Source: Herbinix luporum
GTDB lineage: Bacteria; Bacillota; Clostridia; Lachnospirales; Lachnospiraceae
DNA: 64,000 nt
NCBI RefSeq assembly: GCF_900070325.1
Contig: NZ_LN879430.1
Span: forward strand, 2,545,353-2,609,352
Direction: 5' to 3'
How positions within the stretch are numbered: the first letter of the stretch is position 1; every line of letters begins with the position of its first letter. A program made the position numbers and the translations under genes. Shown in pieces: positions 34,236 to 42,340 of the stretch. The notes beneath the pieces are model-generated. The model was given only the letters and a program-made list of their open reading frames with translations. It searched no databases and was not told the DNA's origin.

Positions 34236-35687
34236 ATGAATAGGAATCCTAAGTTATCATCAGACATAAATCAAAATAAGAGTATAATAAAAAATTATCT
34301 GCCAATTAAAAAAAGCTTTGATCTTATAGGGAGAGAACTTATCATAGGGCAAAGCATAGACGCATATCTGCTTTTTATCGATGGCTTTGCGAAGGATGAT
34401 ATTATGCTTTGGATTCTAGACATTTTACAGTCCCTGCCCGAAAATAAAATTTCCAATGATATAATAGAAACTTTAATAAAAAAGAGAATCGGTTATATAG
34501 AAGTAGAACGATTTACAGATTTTGAGCAAATGAGTACCATGGTTTTATCCGGAGCCCTTGCTCTTATAGTAGACGGAGTAGATGAGGGCATTTTAATTGA
34601 TGCTAGGGAATATCCTGTTCGCAGTCCCCAGGAGCCGGAGCTAGAGAAAGTTAGCAGAGGTTCTAGGGATGGATTAGTAGAAACAATTATATTTAACACT
34701 GCCCTAATAAGAAGAAGGCTTAGGGACCCAAACCTTATCTTTGAAATTACATCAGTGGGAAAACGATCAAAAACAGATGTGGTCATTGCCTACTTAGATG
34801 ATTTGGTTGATAAACAACTTCTAAAGGAGGTTCAAGATAAAATAAATAAGATAGATGTGGGAGCCCTTGTAATGGCAGAAAAGACCCTAGAAGAATTATT
34901 AATAAAAAAACATTGGTATAATCCCCTGCCACAAGTAAAATTTACAGAACGCCCTGACGTAGTGGCAGCCCACTTACTAGAAGGCCATATTGCCATTATA
35001 GTAGATACCTCTCCAAGTATTATGCTCCTTCCCGTTACCATGTTTCATTTTACTCAACATGCTGAGGACTATTATCAGAATATAATGGTAGGAACATATT
35101 ATCGCTGGATACGATTTTTAGGAATGCTTTCAGCTTTTCTCCTTCCACCCCTATGGCTATTATTAGTTGAAAATAAAGAGTTATTACCCAATTTCCTGCA
35201 ATTTATAGGACCTAAGGATGAGTTTACCATTCCTTTAACAATCCAACTTTTATTATTGGAATTCGGCCTAGATATTCTTAGAATATCTTCAATTCATACA
35301 CCCAGTGCCCTAAATACTTCCTTAGGTATTATCGGCGGTTTAATACTAAGTGATTTGGCTGTTAAAGTCGGTATTTTTGTCCCGGAAACAGTTTTGTATA
35401 TGGCCATAGCCGGTATCGGTACCTTTGCTACACCCAGCTTAGAATTTGCTTTGGCTATACGTATATTTAGGCTCTTTTTGTTAATAATGACAGGTCTTAT
35501 TGGCATATGGGGCTTTGTCGGGGCTCTTATTATAATATTTATTATAATTTGCAGCTGTAGGTCCTTTAAGTATGGCAAAGCTTATACTTGGCCATTAATA
35601 CCCCTTAAACTAAAGCCCCTATCTCATATCTTATTTCGTATGCCCATACCTAAAATCAACCATGATTCAAATAAGAAAAATTCTTAA
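34236..35687 (+). CDS. GerA-family spore germination protein (A subunit)
   Basis: A 483-residue receptor A subunit: hydrophilic N-terminal part (to about 280) with EVERFTDFEQMSTMVLSGALALIVDG and EPELEKVSRGSRDGLVETI, then about five TM segments (LLSAFLLPPLWLLLV onward). Together with B and C subunits such proteins sense germinants in the spore inner membrane. No gerB or gerC homologue is adjacent, so this is an orphan A subunit, perhaps SpoVAF-like or paired with genes elsewhere. CGGAGGG precedes the ATG. Its stop overlaps that of the convergent DUF1893 gene by 4 bp. Confidence 0.9.
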   Translation: MNRNPKLSSDINQNKSIIKNYLPIKKSFDLIGRELIIGQSIDAYLLFIDGFAKDDIMLWILDILQSLPENKISNDIIETLIKKRIGYIEVERFTDFEQMSTMVLSGALALIVDGVDEGILIDAREYPVRSPQEPELEKVSRGSRDGLVETIIFNTALIRRRLRDPNLIFEITSVGKRSKTDVVIAYLDDLVDKQLLKEVQDKINKIDVGALVMAEKTLEELLIKKHWYNPLPQVKFTERPDVVAAHLLEGHIAIIVDTSPSIMLLPVTMFHFTQHAEDYYQNIMVGTYYRWIRFLGMLSAFLLPPLWLLLVENKELLPNFLQFIGPKDEFTIPLTIQLLLLEFGLDILRISSIHTPSALNTSLGIIGGLILSDLAVKVGIFVPETVLYMAIAGIGTFATPSLEFALAIRIFRLFLLIMTGLIGIWGFVGALIIIFIIICSCRSFKYGKAYTWPLIPLKLKPLSHILFRMPIPKINHDSNKKNS

Positions 35688-36091
35688 GATATTTTTTCAA
35701 GCAGCATGTTATATGCCTGCTCCGAATTATCAATAGATAAAACAGTCTCTTCCATAGGACACATTCCGCTTTTATTTCGATTCATGATAAAAGGTACTTT
35801 TTTTTCATATTCATATGGTATCTGATATTTATCAAGCACTTTAATAGCATGCTCACTAATTAGCCGGGCATAAATGCTTCCTACTTTTCCATATATTAGA
35901 AGTAGTGCTGCGGCCTTACCTATTACAAGATCTGCTACATCTGCCTCCTGAAAAAACAAAGGATTTTCTTTAAGCTTGGTTATAATAGGTAAAATACCTT
36001 TAAGATTTGATTCATAAACCTGGTTACCCTTTACAGCTACGCAGGTGTTATTTGAATTGTTTAAAAGTTTCTTAGCATAATATATTGACAT
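35684..36091 (-). CDS. DUF1893 family protein (TM1506-like)
   Basis: A 135-residue protein resembling DUF1893, whose structure (TM1506) has a cytidine-deaminase-like fold. Seen: CVAVKGNQVYESNLKGILPI and VADLVIGKAAALLLIYGKVG. The zinc-deaminase HAE and PCxxC pairs are absent; only an MCPMEETVL segment near the C-terminus recalls the cysteine region. Activity unknown. AGGGAG precedes the ATG. Confidence 0.82.
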   Translation of the reverse strand: MSIYYAKKLLNNSNNTCVAVKGNQVYESNLKGILPIITKLKENPLFFQEADVADLVIGKAAALLLIYGKVGSIYARLISEHAIKVLDKYQIPYEYEKKVPFIMNRNKSGMCPMEETVLSIDNSEQAYNMLLEKIS

Positions 36092-36141
36092 GTTAATCTC
36101 CCTATTAAGTATGTATTTTAAGCAAAAATTTAAGTCTGTTT

Positions 36142-36513
36142 TTAAATTCTCTGGAAGCTTTTATACCTGCTTCCCTGAAAAGTAAGTCTTCCCATATCCC
36201 CTTCTACAAGCATTCCATATTCTCTACTGGGCACAACAAACTCCATCCTATCTCCACTTTCCACCTGAAAGGTAACATAATAAGTGCTAGAAGAAGTATA
36301 ATGTTGCTGCATACCACCTTCACCATAATGATGAATATGATCTGATACAGCCATTCTCTTTGTTACAACCTTAGCCTCCACAGTAAGTATAGGAGAATGG
36401 TTATTTTTATTCCACTGACCTATACCTCTTATTATGGTTACAAAAATAATTCCAAATACTAATATGAAGCCTAAAGAAAACATATATGGAAATATTCTAA
36501 AGAAGAACACCAT
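36142..36513 (-). CDS. DUF2500 family membrane-anchored protein
   Basis: A 123-residue protein with one N-terminal TM segment (FSLGFILVFGIIFVTIIRG) and an outward or inward beta-rich domain (ILTVEAKVVTKRMAVSDH, TYYVTFQVESGDRMEFVV, LTFQGSRYKSFQRI) as in DUF2500. Function unknown. AAGGTG precedes the ATG. Confidence 0.82.
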   Translation of the reverse strand: MVFFFRIFPYMFSLGFILVFGIIFVTIIRGIGQWNKNNHSPILTVEAKVVTKRMAVSDHIHHYGEGGMQQHYTSSSTYYVTFQVESGDRMEFVVPSREYGMLVEGDMGRLTFQGSRYKSFQRI

Positions 36514-36681
36514 ATTATCACCTTCTATTTAAATTAATCTATAATTAAATATAATTATTAACGGAATGTACATGTTTGTCAACAAAACATTTTTCCTTAT
36601 ATAAATATCCCTATATTTATTTTTGTAAATAATCAACTATAAATACATATATTAATTATATAATGATTTTTGAGGTTTATT

Positions 36682-37980
36682 ATGATTATACATGTTGTAA
36701 AGCCCGGGGAAACCATACAATCAATAGCCAAGTTTTATGGGGTTTCAGAAAATGATTTAATACAAAATAATGGACTAGACTTTCCTGAGAATTTAGTTGT
36801 AGGCCAGTGTATTGTTATCACCTATCCTGAAATTATATATACCGTTAAAGAAGGGGACAGCTTATATGGTATTACTAATTCTTTCAATGTTTCTGTAATG
36901 CAATTATTGCAAAACAATCCATATCTGGCCGATAGAAAATACCTTTATCCCGGAGATAAATTAGTAATAAGCTTTAAAAAGAAAGGTTCACTTACTACTC
37001 ATGGTATTGTTATTCCATTTGTTACTGATGCCACCCTTAAAAGAACCTTGCCCTACCTAACTTATATTTCTGTTATTAATTATACCGTAACTGATCAAGG
37101 TGACTTAATTTCATATTATGATGATACTGAATTTATTAAAACAGCAAAAAATTACAATGTTATTCCACTTATGTTTATAACCACTTTAACTCTTCAGGGA
37201 AAAGATAATATAGAAACAGTATATAAGCTATTGCTAAATGAAGAAAGTCAGGATAGGCTTATTGAAAATATTCTTACAACTCTTAAAAACAAAGGCTATT
37301 ATGGTATTAACTTTAGTTTCGAATTAGTTAACCCTGAAAATCTACCTTATATAGAAAATGCCTGTAAAAAAATCGTAAATGCATTAAAAAATGAAGGTTA
37401 TTTAGCTTTTGCCACTATTAATCCTCATATAATCCAGACCGGAAAAGATATAGATTTTTTAAAAATTGATTATTCTCATATGGGTGAAGTACCGGATAGT
37501 CTTATATTTACCAGCTACGAATGGGCAATAAATCCTAATCCACCGTCACCTATAAGTTCTGTATATGGTATGGAGACTTTTTTAAATTATATTAAAGGAT
37601 CTATCCCCTCTACTAAGATAAGTATAGGTTTGGCCACCATAGGATATAATTGGGAACTTCCTTATCGTGCCGGTATTTCTAGGGTTTACTCCCTGACTTA
37701 TGATAGTGCCGTTGCCCTGGCACGAAATGAAAATATAGCAATTCAGTTTGATGAAATATCTCAGACACCGTTTTTTCTTTATACTTCTAAAGATGGTCAA
37801 TTACAGACAGAACATATTGTATGGTTTATTGATGCTAGGAGTATTAGTGCTTTATTAAATCTTGTTTTTGATTATAGCTTATATGGAATAAGCGTTTGGA
37901 ATATAACTGTCTTTAATGCTCAATTATGGCTAATAATTAATTCACAGTATGATATCATTAAGTTTAATAATATTTTATAA
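36682..37980 (+). CDS. LysM/GH18-like spore germination-type protein (YaaH family)
   Basis: About 432 residues: two LysM domains (IHVVKPGETIQSIAKFYGVS at 2-45; IYTVKEGDSLYGITNSFNVS at about 50-93), then a GH18-like barrel. Resembles Bacillus YaaH/SleL spore-cortex N-acetylglucosaminidases. The catalytic stretch, usually INIDFE, reads GINFSFELVNPEN: Glu kept, Asp replaced by Ser, so activity may be reduced or lost. No signal peptide, as for several coat or cortex proteins made in the mother cell. GAGG lies six bases before the ATG at 36682; the TTG at 36670 is just upstream of it. Confidence 0.85.
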   Translation: MIIHVVKPGETIQSIAKFYGVSENDLIQNNGLDFPENLVVGQCIVITYPEIIYTVKEGDSLYGITNSFNVSVMQLLQNNPYLADRKYLYPGDKLVISFKKKGSLTTHGIVIPFVTDATLKRTLPYLTYISVINYTVTDQGDLISYYDDTEFIKTAKNYNVIPLMFITTLTLQGKDNIETVYKLLLNEESQDRLIENILTTLKNKGYYGINFSFELVNPENLPYIENACKKIVNALKNEGYLAFATINPHIIQTGKDIDFLKIDYSHMGEVPDSLIFTSYEWAINPNPPSPISSVYGMETFLNYIKGSIPSTKISIGLATIGYNWELPYRAGISRVYSLTYDSAVALARNENIAIQFDEISQTPFFLYTSKDGQLQTEHIVWFIDARSISALLNLVFDYSLYGISVWNITVFNAQLWLIINSQYDIIKFNNIL

Positions 37981-38010
37981 ATTTTAAATTAAATTTATAT
38001 TTTATAAAAC

Positions 38011-38035
38011 AAAAAAGCCCCAACCCACAGCTCTT
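38011..38035 (-). terminator. probable terminator of tRNA-Lys
   Basis: Minus strand AAGAGCT ... GGGCTTTTTT forms a weak seven-pair stem including G-U pairs, followed by T-run. Confidence 0.45.
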
Positions 38036-38061
38036 ACGTCTGCAAATTAGGACCTTTAGAC

Positions 38062-38134
38062 TGCACCTCCAGGGACTCGAACCCTGGACACCCTGATTAA
38101 GAGTCAGGTGCTCTACCAACTGAGCTAGAGGTGC
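38062..38134 (-). tRNA. tRNA-Lys (anticodon CTT)
   Basis: 73-nt cloverleaf: acceptor GCACCTC/GAGGTGC with discriminator A, D-loop AGTTGGTA, anticodon loop CTCTTAA, T-loop GGTTCGAGTCC. CCA is not encoded. Reads AAG lysine codons. Confidence 0.97.
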
Positions 38135-38156
38135 ATATTTTTTAAACGCAAGTGTT

Positions 38157-38185
38157 ATTATAAGCCATGATTAGAATTTTTGCAA
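38157..38185 (-). promoter_or_regulatory. tRNA-Lys promoter
   Basis: Minus strand TTGCAA, 17-bp spacer, TATAAT, about 22 bp before the tRNA 5' end. Confidence 0.7.
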
Positions 38186-38234
38186 GTACTTTTTTTATTT
38201 TTTTATAATAAATTTTAATCAATATTTTATACGG

Positions 38235-38277
38235 AAAATTAGGACAGGATTTTCCATATTATCCTGTCCTAATTTTT
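38235..38277 (-). terminator. terminator of trxA
   Basis: Stem AAATTAGGACAGGAT with its complement around a ten-base loop, flanked by A- and T-runs, 12 bp after the stop. Confidence 0.85.
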
Positions 38278-38288
38278 AATTTAAAATA

Positions 38289-38606
38289 TTATTTATGTGC
38301 GTCAAGTTTTTCTTTTAATGCACTCTTTGACACAACTCCCACTAAGTTATCTACTACTTCCCCATTCTTAATAATTATCATAGTGGGAATTGACATTACA
38401 CGATACTGTCTTGTTGTCTCAGGATTATCATCTGTATTTAATTTGCCGATTTTAACAGTATCTTTATATTCTTCTGCCAGTTCATCTATGATAGGAGACA
38501 TCATCTTACATGGTCCACACCAATCTGCATAGAAATCTACTAAAACCAGCTTGTCCGCTTCTAAAGCTTCTTTTTGAAAGTTTGCATCTGTAAATTTAAA
38601 AGTCAT
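38289..38606 (-). CDS. trxA: thioredoxin
   Basis: A 105-residue thioredoxin with active-site WCGPCKM (Cys pair near residues 29 and 32 from this start), DDNPETTRQYRVMSIPTMIII carrying the cis-Pro, and GVVSKSALKEKLD at the end. Reduces protein disulfides, supplied by thioredoxin reductase elsewhere. The ATG at 38606 follows GGAGGAAAAG; an ATG at 38618 overlaps that site and is less likely. Confidence 0.95.
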   Translation of the reverse strand: MTFKFTDANFQKEALEADKLVLVDFYADWCGPCKMMSPIIDELAEEYKDTVKIGKLNTDDNPETTRQYRVMSIPTMIIIKNGEVVDNLVGVVSKSALKEKLDAHK

Positions 38607-38731
38607 CTTTTCCTCCATTCTAATTGGAATTGTAATACAAAGTTATTGTATAGTATTCCATCATGTAAAGAATATTATGTGACTTAATATTATGGGATAA
38701 TATACAAAAAGTCAACTTTTTATATATAATT

Positions 38732-38872
38732 CTACTTTTTTTTCTTTTTTACTGCTCCGTTTAACATGGCTTCTACTTCATCCCAAGATCGTTTAAGCTG
38801 CATGACTTTTTTATTTAGTTTATAATTGCTACCTGTTATTTTAGCTATTTTATACTTCAATTTTTTCTTCAT
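38732..38872 (-). CDS. small very basic protein, 46 aa, function unknown
   Basis: ATG, then 46 codons: N-terminus MKKKLKYKIAKITGSNYKLN, middle SWDEVEAMLNGA, ending in a Lys run. Possible helical segment in the middle. Ribosome site weak. It lies between trxA and trmB, on the same strand as both. The ordered helix-like composition suggests it is real, but no family is recognised. Confidence 0.45.
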   Translation of the reverse strand: MKKKLKYKIAKITGSNYKLNKKVMQLKRSWDEVEAMLNGAVKKKKK

Positions 38873-38937
38873 AATACTTAATAATCCCTATTCTTTATTA
38901 TCATAATATGCTTATTATGATAAAATGATGCAAATTA

Positions 38938-39573
38938 TTACTTATATATTTTCATCATATGGATAGGTTTTCCTTCCGAAACAAACCTTTCTTCATATTC
39001 TGTCATAATATTATCTTTTACAAATTCACTGTTATGAAGATCATAGGTGATACTTTCAATCTTCCAACCTGCCGCCTCTGCTTCTTCTAAAGAAAAATCA
39101 AATAACATAAGATTATCTGTTTTAAATATCACTTGTCCACCCTTTTTTAGACATTGTTCATACTTAGCTAAAAACTGCCTTGAAGTTAAGCGTCTCTTTG
39201 CATGACGGTCTTTAGGCCATGGATCAGAAAAATTCAAATAAATTCGGGATATTTCATTTTCTGCAAAAACACTTGTTATATACTGGGCATCATAGCGTAT
39301 AAAATACAGGTTACTAAGCTCTACTTCTCTTCTTTTTTCCAATGCCCTATATAGGACACTGGAGTATTTTTCAATTCCTATATAATTAATATTAGGATTT
39401 AAAGATGCTATATTTGTAAGAAATTGACCTTTTCCTGAGCCTATCTCAAGATGTATAGGATTATCACCTTCAAATAAACTTTTCCAGTTACCCTTTAATT
39501 TTTCCGGTTCATTAATTACATACTTATCATTAGCTATAGCTTCCCTAGCTCCTTTTATATTTCTTAACCTCAT
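38938..39573 (-). CDS. trmB: tRNA (guanine46-N7)-methyltransferase
   Basis: Methylates N7 of G46 in the variable loop of tRNAs. From the chosen start it has 211 residues: SAM motif HLEIGSGKGQFL, IGIEKYSSVLYRALEKR, and the signature NFSDPWPKDRHAKRRLT. AGGAGC lies six bases before the ATG at 39573 (MRLRNIKGA); the frame is open to 39648 but without a ribosome site, and family members start here. Confidence 0.95.
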   Translation of the reverse strand: MRLRNIKGAREAIANDKYVINEPEKLKGNWKSLFEGDNPIHLEIGSGKGQFLTNIASLNPNINYIGIEKYSSVLYRALEKRREVELSNLYFIRYDAQYITSVFAENEISRIYLNFSDPWPKDRHAKRRLTSRQFLAKYEQCLKKGGQVIFKTDNLMLFDFSLEEAEAAGWKIESITYDLHNSEFVKDNIMTEYEERFVSEGKPIHMMKIYK

Positions 39574-39758
39574 ACTTATGCTCCTATCTTTTATATGCTT
39601 TATCAGACTGCTTTGATTATAAATACAAATATATAATACGTCAATCATTGCTTCTATTTCTTATAAATTAATTAATTTATAAGTTAGTTAGACTATTTTA
39701 AAAAGAATTATTTTATAGTATACTTGTAGCGGTAGACATTAATGAAAGGAGATTATAC

Positions 39759-40376
39759 ATGAAAGTTATTGCGTTAAACGGAAGTCCCAGGCCTTCTGGC
39801 AATACATATCAGGCTTTAAAAATAGTATGTGACGAACTTGAAAATGAAAAAATAGATACAAAAATTTTACAAATAGGTAAAATGAATGTTAAAGGCTGTA
39901 TTTGTTGTGGCCGATGTAATGAGGGATATTGTATCCATAATGATGATATAATAACAAGTATGGTAAATGAAATATATGAAGCTGATGGAATCCTGCTTGC
40001 TAGCCCGGTATATTATTGTGGCATTTCCGGTTCCATGAAGTGCTTTTTAGATAGATTGTTTTATGCAAGCCACGGAAAAATGCGTCATAAAATAGGAGCA
40101 TCCCTAACAGTTTGTAGACGTAGCGGAGGTATTCCTACTTTTGATCAGCTTAATAATTACTTTTTTATTTCTGAAATGCTGGTTGTTTCATCCTACTATT
40201 GGAATGTGATTCATGGTGCTAAACCGGGTGAAATTTTAGAAGACCTTGAGGGAGTATCCATCTTAAAAAATTTAGGGAAAAATATGAGCTGGGTTATTAA
40301 AATGAAAGAAGAAACAAAGAACATTCTACCTTCACCTACGGCTTATCCTAGGTCTTGGATGAATTTTATCAGATAA
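39759..40376 (+). CDS. iron-sulfur flavoprotein / NADPH-dependent FMN reductase family
   Basis: A 205-residue flavodoxin-fold protein: phosphate-binding loop NGSPRPSGNT and ASPVYYCGISGSMKCFLDR for FMN. A compact cysteine motif C-IC-C-GR-C-NEGY-C (within GCICCGRCNEGYC) fits the CX2CX2CX4-7C [4Fe-4S] site of archaeal and clostridial iron-sulfur flavoproteins. Likely a redox enzyme with an unknown acceptor; in related anaerobes some reduce O2 or peroxide. AAAGGAG precedes the ATG. Forms a likely unit with the carboxypeptidase gene 39 bp downstream. Confidence 0.88.
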   Translation: MKVIALNGSPRPSGNTYQALKIVCDELENEKIDTKILQIGKMNVKGCICCGRCNEGYCIHNDDIITSMVNEIYEADGILLASPVYYCGISGSMKCFLDRLFYASHGKMRHKIGASLTVCRRSGGIPTFDQLNNYFFISEMLVVSSYYWNVIHGAKPGEILEDLEGVSILKNLGKNMSWVIKMKEETKNILPSPTAYPRSWMNFIR

Positions 40377-40415
40377 GGCATTTACTTTTAAGGCTAATTA
40401 ATTACGGAGGTTTAT

Positions 40416-41825
40416 ATGAAGAAGCTAATCCTATCTATTTTATGCATTATCTGTATAAGCTTTTCATGTTTTTCTGTTTCTGTTTCTGCCGATGAAAAAA
40501 CAAAGCCCTGGCCTAAAGGCCCCAGTGTATTTGCAGAAGCAGCTATAGTTATGGAGGCTTCAACAGGATTAATTTTGTATGAAAAAAACATTAATAATGT
40601 ATATTATCCGGCTAGCATCACTAAGATTTTATCCTCTTTGTTAATTATTGAAAACTCATCTCCCGGGGAAGTAGTAACCTTCTCCCATGATGCTGTATTT
40701 AAAGTGGATCTAGACAGCAGCCGTATAGGAATTGATGTAGGCGAGCAGCTGACTATTCAACAATGTTTATATGGCATATTACTAGAATCTGCAAATGAAG
40801 TTACCTATGCCGCAGCAGAACACGTTGCCGGAAGTATAAGTACCTTTGTAGAAATGATGAATGAAAGAGCAAAAAGCATAGGTTGCTTAAATACAAATTT
40901 TACAAATCCCCATGGTCTTCCTGATGATAATCATTATACAACAGCATATGATATGGCTTTAATTACAAGGGAAGCTATGAAAAATGAAACATTTAGAAAA
41001 ATTACTTCAACAAGGACATATCAGATTCCTCCTACTAATAAGCAGAAGGAAACAAGATACCTTAGAAATCATCACAAGTTTATAGTAAAAAATGATCATA
41101 AATTTAATTACGAGGGGACTATTGGAGGAAAAACCGGTTACACAAATAAGGCTAGATTTACCCTTGTTACTGTTGCAAAAAGGGGTGATTTGGAGCTTAT
41201 ATGTGTAGTATTAAAGGATGATACCAATAACCATCAATATGAAGACACCACCAAGTTACTGGATTTTGGATTTGATAATTTTTCAATTTATTCGATTAAT
41301 GAATTAGAAAATCATGAAACCTTAAAAGAATCCCCCTTCTTTACCAGATATAATTCCATCTTGGATTACTCTAATTCATTGGTTAAAACCGATAAAAAGG
41401 GATACCTCATTCTACCTAACACAGCTTCTTTTGAGGATGCAAAAAAAGAGGTCACCTTTCATCCTGATATTCAATTAAAAGAAGGTCGTAATATTATCGG
41501 AAGAATTTCTTATACTTATGACGGAATGTATGTAGGTGGTGCTGATATTTTATTTGATAATATAAAGACTCCTACTTTAGCTCATACTAGTCTTTTAATT
41601 AATGAACCGGCTCAACCTTCATCTGATAATGAGCCCACATTAGAAACATCAGAAGGAAGTTTACGGCCTATTATTATAGGGGTAATTGTTGGTTTATTTG
41701 TTTTAATTGTGGGACTATATTTTATCTTTGTTGAAAGGCCTCGGATTAAACGGCGCAGGGCTTATTTAAGAAAACGTGCCAATCGTAGAAGATATTATTC
41801 AAATGATTCTTATCTAGATTTATAA
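40416..41825 (+). CDS. D-alanyl-D-alanine carboxypeptidase (DacF/PBP5 type)
   Basis: A 469-residue low-molecular-mass penicillin-binding protein that trims D-Ala from peptidoglycan pentapeptides. Signal peptide at 1-25 (ending SVSADE), acyl-serine SITK in YYPASITKILSSLL, SAN motif in LLESANEVTYAA, KTG in GGKTGYTNKARFTL. A C-terminal TM (IIIGVIVGLFVLIVGLYFIF) followed by an Arg-rich tail anchors it, instead of the usual amphipathic helix. May act in vegetative wall or spore cortex. CGGAGG precedes the ATG. Confidence 0.93.
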   Translation: MKKLILSILCIICISFSCFSVSVSADEKTKPWPKGPSVFAEAAIVMEASTGLILYEKNINNVYYPASITKILSSLLIIENSSPGEVVTFSHDAVFKVDLDSSRIGIDVGEQLTIQQCLYGILLESANEVTYAAAEHVAGSISTFVEMMNERAKSIGCLNTNFTNPHGLPDDNHYTTAYDMALITREAMKNETFRKITSTRTYQIPPTNKQKETRYLRNHHKFIVKNDHKFNYEGTIGGKTGYTNKARFTLVTVAKRGDLELICVVLKDDTNNHQYEDTTKLLDFGFDNFSIYSINELENHETLKESPFFTRYNSILDYSNSLVKTDKKGYLILPNTASFEDAKKEVTFHPDIQLKEGRNIIGRISYTYDGMYVGGADILFDNIKTPTLAHTSLLINEPAQPSSDNEPTLETSEGSLRPIIIGVIVGLFVLIVGLYFIFVERPRIKRRRAYLRKRANRRRYYSNDSYLDL

Positions 41826-41831
41826 TATAGG

Positions 41832-41879
41832 AAAAGACGAATGGGATTCATAGTTATATAAATTCCTATTCGTCTTTTT
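41832..41879. terminator. bidirectional terminator shared by convergent genes
   Basis: AAAAGACGAAT ... ATTCGTCTTTT stem with T-runs on both sides. It covers the last codons of the minus-strand hypothetical gene. Confidence 0.8.
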
Positions 41880-42273
41880 CCTTTTCATTACTATTTAAGA
41901 TTTCCTTCTGAAGTAAAATGAGTTGATCCATTTTTTTAGATAATTCCGTCATTTCTTCTTGCATTTTTAACTGACTTTTTTTAATTGCTGTATAAGTTGC
42001 TTTTTGAAGGTTTATAATCTCTCTATATCTAGCATCTTCCTTCTTAGCCTCTTCCTCCTTGCTTATCTCCCATAAATACCTGAATTTATTAATATTACTT
42101 GCCCTATACTCCCAAATTGACTCTAACCACAGATAGCCTGTAAGTATAACCACAATCCCTATTCCCACTATACTAAATATATGGGGATCTCCTACATTAA
42201 GAAGATAAGCCTCTCCAAGTATAGCTATAATAAAGCTTAAACCATATAAGATAACACTGCGTTTTTCTTTCAT
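41866..42273 (-). CDS. small membrane protein with coiled-coil tail, function unknown
   Basis: About 135 residues: two adjacent TM segments (VILYGLSFIIAILGEAYLLN and IFSIVGIGIVVILTGYLWL) then a charged coiled-coil tail (KKSQLKMQEEMTELSKKMDQ). GGAGTG lies four bases before the ATG at 42273. Located directly after phoR with a 68-bp gap, so it may be read through from the pst/pho operon, though it is not a known Pho component. Confidence 0.7.
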   Translation of the reverse strand: MKEKRSVILYGLSFIIAILGEAYLLNVGDPHIFSIVGIGIVVILTGYLWLESIWEYRASNINKFRYLWEISKEEEAKKEDARYREIINLQKATYTAIKKSQLKMQEEMTELSKKMDQLILLQKEILNSNEKEKDE

Positions 42274-42340
42274 TATGCACTCCATTATTGTGTTTTAGAA
42301 TTACTATATACTTAATATATCGTCAAAATTAGAAAATATA

